Origin: Caenispirillum salinarum_A
Lineage (GTDB): Bacteria; Pseudomonadota; Alphaproteobacteria; Rhodospirillales; Rhodospirillaceae
Assembly: GCF_044803115.1 (NCBI RefSeq)
Contig: NZ_CP085224.1
Coordinates: 868,001 to 932,000 of the forward strand
Direction: 5' to 3'
DNA: 64,000 nucleotides
Below are positions 50,278 through 59,308 of the stretch, one piece after another. The position numbers and the translations under genes were made by a program. Below the pieces are notes generated by a model that ran no database searches, was not told the origin of the DNA, and saw nothing but the letters and a program-made list of their open reading frames with translations. The first letter of the stretch is position 1; the number at the start of each line of letters is the position of its first letter.

Positions 50278-51225
50278 ATGAGCGAACGCCATCCCATCAT
50301 CGCCATCACCGGGTCCTCGGGCGCCGGCACGACATCGGTGACCCACACGTTCCAGCAGATTTTCCGGCGCGAGGGCGTCGGCGCCGCCATCGTCGAGGGC
50401 GACAGCTTTCACGCCTACGACCGCGCCGGCATGAAGGCCGAGATGAAAAAGCGGCTGGAAAGCGGCGACACCACCTTCAGCCACTTCGGGCCGGAGGCCA
50501 ACCTGTTCGGAGACCTGGAGGCGCTGTTCCGCGACTACGCCGTCACGGGCACGGGCAAGCGCCGCAAGTACCTGCACGACCGCGAGGAAGCCGAGCCCTA
50601 CGGCCAGGAGCCCGGCACCTTCACCCCGTGGGAGGACCTGCCGCCGTCGGACATGCTGTACTACGAGGGCCTGCACGGCGCGGCGAAGTCCGACGCGCAC
50701 GACATCAGCCGCTATCCGGACCTGCTGGTCGGCGTGGTGCCGGTCATCAACCTGGAATGGATCCAGAAGGTCCACCGCGACAAGAACATGCGCGGCTATT
50801 CGACCGAGGCGGTGACCGACACCATCCTGCGGCGCATGGACGATTACGTCCGCTACATCTGCCCGCAGTTCACCCGCACCCATGTGAACTTCCAGCGGGT
50901 GCCCATGGTGGACACCTCCAACCCCTTCATCGCGCGGCATATTCCGTCGGCGGATGAAAGCATGGTGGTGATCCGCTTCGCCAACCCCAAGGGGATCGAC
51001 TTCCCCTACCTTCTGAACATGCTGCACGACAGTTTCATGTCGCGCCCCAACACCATCGTGGTGCCCGGCGGCAAGATGGAGTTGGCGATGCAGCTGATCT
51101 TCACCCCCTTCATCTGGCGGCTGATGGAGCGCCGGCGGCAGATGCTGTGCCGCGCCGCGCCGCCCGAGGCGGTGAAAGCGCGGGCCGAACCCGCCGCCGC
51201 GCCCGACCCGGCGCCCGCCTCCTAG
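50278..51225 (+). CDS. cbbP: Phosphoribulokinase
   Basis: This 315-residue enzyme phosphorylates ribulose-5-phosphate to RuBP. The P-loop is ITGSSGAGTTSVTHTF, with the GTT variant normal for proteobacterial PRK. EGDSFHAYDRAGMKAEMKKR carries the catalytic Asp/Arg region, and YYEGLHGAAKSDAHDISRYP and NLEWIQKVHRDKNMRGYSTE follow. Presence of PRK is diagnostic for a Calvin cycle. The start at 50278 is in line with the family; only a weak AAGGGAA ribosome site precedes it. Confidence 0.95.
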   Translation: MSERHPIIAITGSSGAGTTSVTHTFQQIFRREGVGAAIVEGDSFHAYDRAGMKAEMKKRLESGDTTFSHFGPEANLFGDLEALFRDYAVTGTGKRRKYLHDREEAEPYGQEPGTFTPWEDLPPSDMLYYEGLHGAAKSDAHDISRYPDLLVGVVPVINLEWIQKVHRDKNMRGYSTEAVTDTILRRMDDYVRYICPQFTRTHVNFQRVPMVDTSNPFIARHIPSADESMVVIRFANPKGIDFPYLLNMLHDSFMSRPNTIVVPGGKMELAMQLIFTPFIWRLMERRRQMLCRAAPPEAVKARAEPAAAPDPAPAS

Positions 51226-51270
51226 AAACCGGTCGGTGGTTTCGCAGAGCGGGGTGCGGCCACGCCCGTG

Positions 51271-51374
51271 GACGCAACTCGCGAATAGGGTCGCGGAGCC
51301 GAAGGCGTGTGCGGAGCACACAGTGCGACCCCGCGCCGGTCAGGCGCGTGAGGCTGCGTGCCGCCTGAACGCAG
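51271..51374 (-). repeat. Dispersed repeat copy between cbbP and cbbA
   Basis: On the minus strand it reads CAGCCTCACGCGCCTGACCG, GCGCGGGGTCGC, a short palindrome (TGTGTGCTCCGCACACG), then CGACCCTATTCGCGAGTTGC. It shares its first part with 50140-50171 and its whole outline with 27081-27130. No coding potential. Confidence 0.65.
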
Positions 51375-51419
51375 TTCCGCCGCGCAGGCGGCGGGACGCA
51401 AACCAAAGGAGCCAGTGCT

Positions 51420-52505
51420 ATGGCCTTTATCTCCCTGCGTCAGCTTCTCGACCACGCCGCCGAGAACGCCTATGGCGTGCCGGCCTTCAACGTCAACGAC
51501 ATGGAGCAGGTGCTCGCCATCATGCGGGCGGCGGAGAAGACCGACAGCCCCGTGATCCTCCAGGCCAGCCGCGGGGCGCGGTCCTATGCCGGCGACGTCA
51601 TGCTGCGGGCCATGGTCGGCGCGGCGGCGGAAATGTTCCCCAAGATCCCCGTCTGTCTGCACCAGGACCACGGCAACGACATCGACACCTGCCTGTCGGC
51701 CATGGCCCACGGGTTCACGTCCGTGATGATGGACGGCAGCTTGCGCGAGGACGCCAAGACGCCCGCCGACTACGACTACAACGTCGGCATCACCCGCCAT
51801 GTGGCCGCGCTCGCCCACAAGATCGGCGTGTCGGTGGAGGGCGAGCTGGGCTGCCTGGGCTCGCTGGAGACGGGAAGCGGCGAGGCCAAGGACGGCCACG
51901 GGTTCGAGGGCTCGCTGGAGCGCGACGCCCTGCTGACGGACCCGGAGCAGGCGGCGGATTTCGTCGCGCGGACCAAGGTGGACGCGCTGGCCGTCGCCAT
52001 CGGCACCAGCCACGGCGCCTACAAGTTCACCCGCGAGCCGACGGGCGACATCCTGGCGATGGACACGGTCAAGCTCATCCATGAACGCCTGCCCGACACG
52101 CATCTGGTGATGCACGGATCATCCTCGGTGCCGCAGGACCTTCAGGACCGCATCAACGCCCACGGCGGCGCCATCCCCCAGACCTGGGGCGTGCCGGTGG
52201 CCGAGATCGTGGAGGGCATCAAGCACGGGGTTCGCAAGGTCAACATCGACACCGATTGCCGCCTCGCCATGACGGCCGAGTTCCGCCGCGTGCTGACGGA
52301 AAAGCCCGAGGAGTTCGACCCGCGCAAGGTGCTGACGCCCGCCATGGATGCCATGGAAACGCTGTGCGCCGACCGCTTCGAGGCCTTCGGCAGCGCCGGC
52401 CACGCAGGCCGCATCACGCCCATCCCGCTGCCGGACATGGCGGCGCGGTACAGGGCGGGCGAACTGGCCCCGCGCGTGGAGGGGGTGGCTGAAGCCGCCG
52501 CGTAA
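51420..52505 (+). CDS. cbbA: Fructose-bisphosphate aldolase, class II
   Basis: This 361-residue zinc aldolase of the CbbA type has LHQDHGNDIDTCLSAMAHG with the first zinc His and catalytic Asp. VSVEGELGCLGSLETG has the Glu ligand, GTSHGAYKFTREPTG another His, and MHGSSSVPQDLQDRINAHG the third zinc His. AMAFISLRQLLDHAAENAYG is the normal start region. AAAGGAGCC precedes ATG 51420. In the Calvin cycle it makes FBP and SBP. Confidence 0.95.
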   Translation: MAFISLRQLLDHAAENAYGVPAFNVNDMEQVLAIMRAAEKTDSPVILQASRGARSYAGDVMLRAMVGAAAEMFPKIPVCLHQDHGNDIDTCLSAMAHGFTSVMMDGSLREDAKTPADYDYNVGITRHVAALAHKIGVSVEGELGCLGSLETGSGEAKDGHGFEGSLERDALLTDPEQAADFVARTKVDALAVAIGTSHGAYKFTREPTGDILAMDTVKLIHERLPDTHLVMHGSSSVPQDLQDRINAHGGAIPQTWGVPVAEIVEGIKHGVRKVNIDTDCRLAMTAEFRRVLTEKPEEFDPRKVLTPAMDAMETLCADRFEAFGSAGHAGRITPIPLPDMAARYRAGELAPRVEGVAEAAA

Positions 52506-52542
52506 TTCGGCTTGCGCCGACGGGCTGCCGCCCGGAACCCGC

Positions 52543-52640
52543 TTGGAGGGCGCAGCCCTCCAAGCCACCCAGTTTTTCAGAAGACTGAGGGGGCTGGGGA
52601 GCTGTGCTCCCCAGGCGGGGACCGGGGGCGGCAGCCCCCG
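52543..52640. repeat. Three consecutive perfect hairpins between cbbA and cbbT
   Basis: TTGGAGGGC-GCA-GCCCTCCAA (52543-52563), CTGGGGAGC-TGT-GCTCCCCAG (52594-52614) and CGGGGGC-GGCA-GCCCCCG (52623-52640). None has a T tract, so they may stabilise or attenuate mRNA rather than terminate it. The last ends 23 bases before the cbbT ATG. Confidence 0.7.
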
Positions 52641-52663
52641 CGTCACTGGAAGGAACGAATAAC

Positions 52664-54696
52664 ATGACCACCACCCTCACCAAGCCACCCCTTTCCGCCG
52701 ACGCGCTCATGGCGGCGGCGATCCGGGTGCTCAGCGTCGACATGGTGGAGGCCGCCAATTCCGGCCACCCCGGCGCGCCGCTGGGCATGGCGGAGATGGC
52801 GACGGCGCTTTGGGGCGCCGGCGGGACCGGGTTCCTCAAGCACAATCCGGCCACCCCAAATGGCCCGACCGCGACCGCTTCGTGCTGTCCAACGGCCATG
52901 CCTCGCCGCTGGTCTACAGCCTGCTGCACCTGACGGGTTATGACCTGACGCCCGGCGACCTGTCGCGCTTTCGCCAGATGCATTCCCGCACCCCCGGCCA
53001 CCCGGAAGTGGACGTGACGCCGGGGGTGGAGACCACCACCGGGCCGCTTGGCCAGGGGCTGGCGAACGCCGTCGGCATGGCGCTGGCGGAAAAGCTGCTG
53101 GCCGCCGAGTTCAACCGGCCGGGCTTCGATGTGGTCGACCACCACACCTACGTCTTCCTGGGCGACGGCTGCCTGATGGAGGGCATCTCGCACGAGGCCT
53201 GCTCGCTCGCCGGCACGCTGAAGCTGGGCAAGCTGGTGTGCCTGTGGGACGACAACGGCATCTCCATTGACGGGCCGGTGGACGGCTGGTTCACCGACGA
53301 CACGCCCGGGCGGTTCGAGGCCTATGGCTGGCAGGTGATCCGCGCCGTCGACGGCCATGACGTCGCCGCCGTGCGCGCCGCGCTGACCCAGGCCAAGGCG
53401 GAGCCCGACCACCCGACGCTCATCTGCTGCCGCACCCAGATCGGCCGGGGCGCGCCCAGCAAGGCCGGCAGCCACAAGGTCCACGGCGCGCCGCTGGGGG
53501 CGGAGGAAGTGGCGGCCATGCGCACCGCGCTCGGCTGGCGGCACGCGCCCTTCACGGTGCCGGAGGAGATCATGGACGCCACCGACGCCCGCCCCCAGGG
53601 TGTGCGGTCGGAGGCCGAATGGCGCATCCGCATGGAGGCCTACCGCGAGGCCTACCCCACACAGGCCGCCGCGCTGGAGCGCCGCATGGCCGGTGATCTG
53701 GCGGCGGACTGGCCGCAGGTGGTTGACGAGATCATCGAGACCGCCGCCGCGTGCACCGGGTCCATTGCCAGCCGCAAAGCGTCCGCCCAGGTGCTGGAGC
53801 AGCTTGCCTTGCGCGTGCCGGAATTGTTCGGCGGTTCGGCGGACCTGACGGGGTCCAACCTGACCGACTGGCCGGGGGCGGAGAACGTCAACGAGACGGG
53901 CGTCGGGCGCTATCTGTCCTACGGCGTGCGCGAGTTCGCGCTGGCGGCCATCATGAACGGCATGGCGCTGCACGGCGGGTTCATTCCCTTCGGCGGGACG
54001 TTCCTGACCTTCAGCGACTATTCCCGCAACGCCATCCGCATGGCCGCGCTGATGAAGCGCCGCGTTGTCCACGTATTGACCCACGACTCCATCGGGCTCG
54101 GCGAGGACGGTCCGACGCACCAGCCGGTGGAGCACGCGGCAAGCTTGCGGCTCATCCCCAACCTGGCCGTCTGGCGCCCCTGCGACGCCGTGGAGACGGC
54201 GGCGGCCTGGTGCGCGGCGGTGGAGAATGCCGACGGCCCGACGGCTCTGCTGCTCTCGCGCCAGGGCCTGCCCTGCCAGGAGCGCGACGCCGACCAGGTC
54301 CAGATGATCCGGCGCGGCGGCTATGTGCTGGCGGCGGCGCAAGGAACGCCCACGGCCGTGGTGATCGCCACGGGTTCGGAGGTCGCACTGGCGCTGGCGG
54401 CGCGGGAGGCCATGGGCGCGGCCGGCAAAGGGGTGGCCGTCGTCTCCATGCCCTGCCGCGAGCGGTTCCTGGCGCAGGACCGGGCCTATCGCGATGCCGT
54501 GCTGCCGCCGGGCGTGCCGCGCCTGGCGGTGGAGGCCGGGCATCCCGAAAGCTGGTGGCGGCTGGTCGGGCCGGAGGGCGACGTGGTCGGCATGGAGACC
54601 TTCGGCGAGTCCGCCCCGGCCAAGGACCTGTTCGCGCACTTCGGATTCACGCCCGAGGCGGTGGCGGAGCGTCTGGGTCGCCTGGTCGGCGGTTAG
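52664..54696 (+). pseudogene. cbbT: Transketolase, frameshifted
   Basis: All parts of a transketolase are present, but the N-terminal frame (MTTTLTKPPLSADALMAAAI; NSGHPGAPLGMAEMATALWG) runs out of register at about 52,852 and the rest continues in another frame (KWPDRDRFVLSNGHASPLVY). The expected text NPANPKWP would need AACCCC where ACCCC stands, so one A is missing. Downstream domains are intact: GDGCLMEGISHEA (TPP), GDGPTHQPVEH type region in the pyrimidine domain, and a C-terminal domain ending RLGRLVGG. The total length (2033 nt) is one short of a multiple of three. Either a sequencing error, programmed shift, or recent inactivation; other transketolase copies may exist. Normal product would be about 677 residues. 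Confidence 0.88.
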
Positions 54697-54774
54697 TTTT
54701 TTCGTCCCACCCCGGCGCGCGGCCTTTCTCCCCTTCAAGGTTTCGCGTCAGGGACTTGGGCGGCCGATCAGGCC

Positions 54775-54809
54775 CCGCGGGCCGTCGGGAAAGTCCCGGC
54801 GGCCCGCGG
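54775..54809 (+). terminator. Strong hairpin after cbbT
   Basis: The arms CCGCGGGCCG and CGGCCCGCGG enclose an inner stem (TCGGGAAAGTCCCGG). It starts 79 bases after the stop codon and is followed by an AT-rich TATATGACCAAAATCAAAG, with no run of T. A possible terminator or mRNA end stabiliser of the cbb operon. Confidence 0.5.
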
Positions 54810-54934
54810 TATATGACCAAAATCAAAGATTCGACGGCGCAATTCCTCAACTAATATGGCATTATGCGCATGTACGGCGGCGTGGCCCGGGGCGCGCCGC
54901 CGCCGTGCATCCAATCATGAAGGGAGAGGCGGAC

Positions 54935-56023
54935 ATGGATCTGACCGCCGCATTCGATCTGCTCGGCGAGGCTGGCGCCACGGCGCTGGGCGGCCTCATC
55001 ATCGGCATGATCTTCGGGTTCATGGCGCAGCGCAGCCGGTTCTGCCTGCGGGCGGCCGTGATCGAGTTCGCGCGCGGGTCCTTCGGGCCGAAGCTGTCCG
55101 TCTGGCTGCTGGCCTTCGGCATGGCGGTGGCAGGCGTCCAGATCTTCATTTCCGCCGGCTGGCTGTCGGTGGGCGAGGCGCGCCAGCTGACCGGCGCCGG
55201 CAGCATTTCCGGCGCGCTCATCGGCGGCGCCATGTTCGGCTGCGGCATGGTGCTGGCGCGCGGCTGCGCGTCGCGCCTGCTGGTGCTGTCGGCAAACGGC
55301 AACCTGCGCTCTCTGCTGTCGGGCCTGATCTTCGCCGTCGTCGCCCAGGCCAGCCTGCACGGCGCGCTCGCGCCGATCCGCGATGATCTGGCGGGTGCCT
55401 GGACGGTGACGGGCATCGGCAACCTGAACCTCCTGGCGGCGCTGGGTCTCGGCCAGGGGACGGGCGTGGTGCTGGGGCTGTTCTTCCTGGCCACCGCCAT
55501 CTTCTTCGCCGCGCGCAACAAGCTTGCCCCGCGCCTGTGGATCGGCGCGCTGGGTGCCGGCATGGCGGTGGTGCTGGGCTGGTGGCTGACGTGGACGCTC
55601 TCCTACCAGACCTTCGAGCCCACCAGCGTGGAAAGCATGAGCTTCACCGGGCCCTCGGCCGACGTGCTGATGCTGGTGCTGAATCCTTTCGACTCCTGGG
55701 ACTTCGACATCGGCCTGGTGCCGGGCGTGTTCCTGGGCAGCTTCCTGGCCGCCCTGCTGGGCCGCGAGTTGAAGCTGGAGGGCTTCCAGGGCGGGGCGTC
55801 CATGCGCCGCTACATCATCGGTGCCGTGCTCATGGGCTTCGGCGGCATGCTGGCGGGCGGCTGCGCGGTGGGCGCGGGCGTGACCGGCGGCTCGATCTTC
55901 GCCCTGACGGCGTGGCTGGCGCTCTCGGCCATGTGGGCGGGTGCCGCGCTGACCGATTATCTGATGGACCGCCGCGGCCTTGAGGCGGACGCCGCCCACC
56001 CGCGCCATGCTCCGGCGCCGTAA
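54935..56023 (+). CDS. YeeE/YedE-family transporter (thiosulfate/sulfur type)
   Basis: The 362-residue integral membrane protein has about ten helices in two related halves. The conserved cysteine motifs are GCGMVLARGCASRLL in the first half and GGCAVGAGVTGGS in the second; related proteins (TsuA) pass thiosulfate through such cysteines. FGFMAQRSRFCLRAAVIEFA is the family start region. GGGAGAGG lies before ATG 54935; ATG 54917 is an alternative. It follows the Calvin genes and could supply reduced sulfur as an electron donor, but that is only a contextual suggestion. Confidence 0.85.
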   Translation: MDLTAAFDLLGEAGATALGGLIIGMIFGFMAQRSRFCLRAAVIEFARGSFGPKLSVWLLAFGMAVAGVQIFISAGWLSVGEARQLTGAGSISGALIGGAMFGCGMVLARGCASRLLVLSANGNLRSLLSGLIFAVVAQASLHGALAPIRDDLAGAWTVTGIGNLNLLAALGLGQGTGVVLGLFFLATAIFFAARNKLAPRLWIGALGAGMAVVLGWWLTWTLSYQTFEPTSVESMSFTGPSADVLMLVLNPFDSWDFDIGLVPGVFLGSFLAALLGRELKLEGFQGGASMRRYIIGAVLMGFGGMLAGGCAVGAGVTGGSIFALTAWLALSAMWAGAALTDYLMDRRGLEADAAHPRHAPAP

Positions 56024-56047
56024 CAGGCCAGGAACAATCGACAAAAG

Positions 56048-56082
56048 AAAGGGCCGGACGCGCCAAGGCGTCCGGCCCTTTT
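56048..56082. terminator. Bidirectional intrinsic terminator
   Basis: The stem GGGCCGGACGC / GCGTCCGGCCC (11 bp) with loop GCCAAG is flanked by AAA on the left and TTTT on the right. It separates the convergent transporter genes and can serve both. Confidence 0.85.
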
Positions 56083-56107
56083 CCCTTTCCCCGTGACGGA
56101 CCTACGC

Positions 56108-57709
56108 TCAGCCCCCAGGCCAGGTTTGCTGTTGCGGTTCCATCTGGCCCAGGCTTTCCCGCATGCGGCGGTCCGCCTGGTGGAGAATTTCCTTTTCCTC
56201 CCGCAACCCCTGCACCAGCCCCCAGCACATGAACAGCATGATGATCGAGAACGGCAGGGCGGCGATGATCGATGCGGCCTGAAGGCCTTCCAGCCCGCCC
56301 GACAGCAGCAGCACGGCGGCGACGAAGCCCTCGCCCAGGCCCCAGACAACGCGGTGGACCGTCGGCGGCTCGCGGTCGCCCATCGAAAGAAGCGTGGTCA
56401 CCACCAGCGTGCCCGAGTCCGACGAGGTGATGAAGTACGTCGCGATCAGCAGCGTCACCAGGCACATGGCGATGAAGTTGAGCCAGTCGATGGTCGTGAT
56501 GACGTCCAGCGTCTGGTAGAGCGCCATGGTCACGTCGTCCGACACCGCCTGACTGATGCCGGCACCTTCCTGGTACAGCTCCAGCCACAGGCCGGTGCCG
56601 CCGAAGACGGTCAGCCACGCCATGCCCAGCAGGGTCGGGACCAGCAGCACGCCCAGGATGAACTCCCGGATGGTGCGGCCGCGCGAGATGCGGGCGATGA
56701 ACATGCCCACGAACGGTGCCCAGGCAATCCACCAGCCCCAGTAGAACGCCGTCCACGCCGACTGCCAGGTGCCCGTGCCGCCCGACTGGGCATTGGTCCA
56801 GAAGCTCATGGGGATGACGGTGCGGATGTATTCGCCGATGCCCTGGACGAACAGCTCCAGAAGGTAGCGCGTCGGGCCGAAGGCGAAGAAGAACAAGAGG
56901 ATCAGGGCGGAAAGGTACAGGTTCCACTCCGACAGGATACGCACGCCCTTGCCGACGCCCGACACCACCGACAGCGTTGCGATGGCCGAGATGACGGCGA
57001 TCAGGATCATCTGGTTGGTGGTGGAGATCTCCCAGCCGAACAGAACGTTCAGGCCGGTGTTCATCTGCGTCACGCCGAAGCCCAGCGACGTCGCCACGCC
57101 GAACACGGTGCCGAAGACCGCCAGCACGTCCACCGCATGGCCCCAGCCGCCGTAAATGCGCTCGCCCATGAGCGGATAGAGGGCGGAGCGGATCGCCAGC
57201 GGCAGCTTCTTGCGGTAGCTGAAGAACGACAGCGCCAGGGCGACGATGGCGTAGATCGCCCAGGGGTGCATGCCCCAGTGAAAGTACGTCAGCCGCATGG
57301 CCGTGACGGCGGCGGCGGGCGTTTCAGGGTCGGTCGTGAAGGGGTTGCCCTGGAAGTGGTACATGGGCTCGGCGATGGACCAGAACACGAGGCCGATGCC
57401 CATGCCGGCGCCGAACAGCATGGCGAACCAGGATATGTAGCTGAATTCCGGCTGCTGGTCGTCGTCACCCAGCTTCAGGTCTCCGAAGCGGCTGAACAGG
57501 AGCCACAGGCTGAACAGCAGGAACAGCGCCACCACCAGAATGTAGTACCACTTGAAGTACTTCACGATGCCGTCACGCACCATGACAAACCATGCCGAAG
57601 ACGTCTCCGGCGCCGCCGCGCCCGCGACGAGGAACAGGGCTACGACCACCATCGCCACCAGGGCCATGGTCGGGTTCAGGCCTTTCAGCAGGCCGCGTTC
57701 CGCGCGCAT
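56108..57709 (-). CDS. BCCT-family betaine/choline/carnitine transporter
   Basis: The 533-residue protein has 12 predicted helices. Family signatures GAGMGIGLVFWSIAEPMYHF and AFYWGWWIAWAPFVGMFIAR are intact; the Trp-rich latter segment forms the trimethylammonium binding cage. The tail is charged (LREEKEILHQADRRMRESLG), as in osmosensing members. It could import glycine betaine, choline or DMSP, the precursors for the sarcosine oxidase pathway at 25-38 kb. Its gene lies 25 bp after an unknown gene (58319), probably one operon. Confidence 0.93.
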   Translation of the reverse strand: MRAERGLLKGLNPTMALVAMVVVALFLVAGAAAPETSSAWFVMVRDGIVKYFKWYYILVVALFLLFSLWLLFSRFGDLKLGDDDQQPEFSYISWFAMLFGAGMGIGLVFWSIAEPMYHFQGNPFTTDPETPAAAVTAMRLTYFHWGMHPWAIYAIVALALSFFSYRKKLPLAIRSALYPLMGERIYGGWGHAVDVLAVFGTVFGVATSLGFGVTQMNTGLNVLFGWEISTTNQMILIAVISAIATLSVVSGVGKGVRILSEWNLYLSALILLFFFAFGPTRYLLELFVQGIGEYIRTVIPMSFWTNAQSGGTGTWQSAWTAFYWGWWIAWAPFVGMFIARISRGRTIREFILGVLLVPTLLGMAWLTVFGGTGLWLELYQEGAGISQAVSDDVTMALYQTLDVITTIDWLNFIAMCLVTLLIATYFITSSDSGTLVVTTLLSMGDREPPTVHRVVWGLGEGFVAAVLLLSGGLEGLQAASIIAALPFSIIMLFMCWGLVQGLREEKEILHQADRRMRESLGQMEPQQQTWPGG

Positions 57710-57734
57710 TGTCAGTCCTTCCCTGGCGTTTGGC

Positions 57735-58319
57735 TCACAACTTGGTCTCGTCGGTGGGCGGTTCCTTGAAGAACTCCTCGCCCACGTGGGTGCCGGCCCC
57801 GCCGACGGCGCGGTAGACGCGCACTCCGCGGCGGTGGTGGCGGTGGTCCACCAGCGTGACTGCGGCCTGGCCGTTCACTGCGCTGCGCTGACCCAGGAAG
57901 ACGGCGACGGGCAGGCCGATGTTCGATCGTCCGCGCATCATCCACATGCGCCCCCAGTCGAAATGGCCGCCGATGAAGCCCACCTGGATCAGCCCGCCGT
58001 CGAACCCCGAGACGAAGAAATCCAGAGCCTCGCGGTCGGGAAAGACGTGAACGTTGATGTAGGCGTAGACCAGTTCGTTGACCAACTCGGACAGCGTGAA
58101 GGTTCCCGTCTCGGTGGCGTTGACGTGGCGTTCCAGCGCGGCGTCCATGTGCACCGTCAGCTCGTCGGGGTCACGCTGGAAGTTGGGCGAGTAGCGCACG
58201 AAAGCCGAGGTGTCGGGCATGTCGTAGCGCACCCGGTAGAGCCTCAGGTCGCGCACGATGTCCTCGGGCGTCATGGACGGGCCCGCCTCTGGCGCGGCCG
58301 TTGTGGCGTCTTGCGGCAT
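57735..58319 (-). CDS. Unknown soluble protein upstream of BCCT transporter
   Basis: The 194-residue protein lacks a signal peptide or membrane segment. Core text: EDIVRDLRLYRVRYDMPDTS, FQRDPDELTVHMDAALERHV, LSELVNELVYAYINVHVFPD, then FDGGLIQVGFIGGHFDWGRM and VRVYRAVGGAGTHVGEEFF. It may be a mixed alpha/beta regulator or osmolyte-linked protein; I cannot name it. ATG 58319 has AAGGA upstream. The tight spacing to the transporter gene suggests a functional link such as transporter control. Confidence 0.65.
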   Translation of the reverse strand: MPQDATTAAPEAGPSMTPEDIVRDLRLYRVRYDMPDTSAFVRYSPNFQRDPDELTVHMDAALERHVNATETGTFTLSELVNELVYAYINVHVFPDREALDFFVSGFDGGLIQVGFIGGHFDWGRMWMMRGRSNIGLPVAVFLGQRSAVNGQAAVTLVDHRHHRRGVRVYRAVGGAGTHVGEEFFKEPPTDETKL

Positions 58320-58660
58320 GGGTATTCCTTCGTCCGTTCTTGACGTGATCGTTCTCGGATGCGGTCTGGCGGCGGGAGAAGAACGCGCCGATCGCCGACA
58401 TGGTTTTCCGTGCGCGTCGAAGTGCCATGTTTCTGCCTCTCGACGGTCACCGCGTCGCCATGGGGGACCCGCAGTCTGAGCGGCAGACAGGCCGTGCATC
58501 GCTTGCGGGCCGGTGCTATTGTTCCGCGCGCGCCCGTGACCCGGCGCCGCCTGCAGGCCCCGTCAGCACGGGGGCGGGCCCGGCGCGGTCGGGGGCAACA
58601 GACGACGACACGGGCCGCGCGGGGGGCGTGGCCGCGATACCAAAGGCAAAGGAGCCCTTG
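58320..58660. other. 341-bp intergenic region
   Basis: Divergent gap between the unknown/BCCT operon and the IalB-like gene. I see no convincing gene, riboswitch or perfect regulatory palindrome. Promoters for both sides must lie here but are not evident; the right half is very GC-rich. Confidence 0.45.
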
Positions 58661-59218
58661 ATGACTCTCCGCAAGTTTTTCCCGGCGTTCGGCCTGTCCG
58701 CCATGGCCGCGGCCGTGCTGGGCCTGGCCGTGGCGGCCGCGCCGCAGCCCGCCGCCGCCCAGGGCGCCGGTCAGCCGGGCAAGATCGGCAACGCGGACAT
58801 CGGACAGACCTACGGCGACTGGACCGGCGCGTGCGAAACCGTCCCGGGCGGCGCGCGCGAGTGCTACATCTTTCAGACCGTGCAGCAGGGCCAGGGCGGC
58901 CAGCCCATCATGTCGCTGAAGGTGGGCACCTTCCTGGAAAACAACCAGCCGGCCATCCTGGCCGACCTGCCCACCGGCATCATGATCCAGCCGGGCGCCA
59001 TGTTCGCCGTGGACGGCGGGCAGGAGGCGCGCGTGCCGTACCAGATCTGCACGCCGGGCCTGTGCCGCGCGATCGTGCCCCTGAACGACCAGATGCTGGA
59101 AAAGATGAAGGCCGGCGCGAGCCTGAACGTCAGCTTCGTCACCGCCGCCGGACAGAAGGTGTCGGCCGACGCCTCCCTCAGCGGCTTCACCGCCGGGTGG
59201 GGCAGCGTCAGCCAGTAA
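58661..59218 (+). CDS. Invasion-associated locus B (IalB)-like exported protein
   Basis: The 185-residue product has a signal peptide (about residues 1-34: FPAFGLSAMAAAVLGLAVAA, cleavage near AAAQG). The IalB domain has YGDWTGACETVPGGARECYI, GTFLENNQPAILADLPTGIM and YQICTPGLCRAIVPLNDQML. Four Cys probably form two disulfides in the periplasm. Despite the name, this family is widespread in environmental alphaproteobacteria and its function is not settled. AAAGGAG precedes ATG. Confidence 0.9.
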   Translation: MTLRKFFPAFGLSAMAAAVLGLAVAAAPQPAAAQGAGQPGKIGNADIGQTYGDWTGACETVPGGARECYIFQTVQQGQGGQPIMSLKVGTFLENNQPAILADLPTGIMIQPGAMFAVDGGQEARVPYQICTPGLCRAIVPLNDQMLEKMKAGASLNVSFVTAAGQKVSADASLSGFTAGWGSVSQ

Positions 59219-59244
59219 CCGGCGCGCTTGCCCGGCCGGAACAG

Positions 59245-59280
59245 GAAAACGGGCCGTCCCGTGCGGGGCGGCCCGTTTTC
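59245..59280. terminator. Bidirectional intrinsic terminator
   Basis: The stem GAAAACGGGCCG / CGGCCCGTTTTC, 12 bp, with loop TCCCGTGCGGGG, lies between the convergent ialB-like and response regulator genes and can terminate both. Confidence 0.85.
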
Positions 59281-59308
59281 CGTTGTACCGGTGGTGCGGG
59301 AACGGGCG

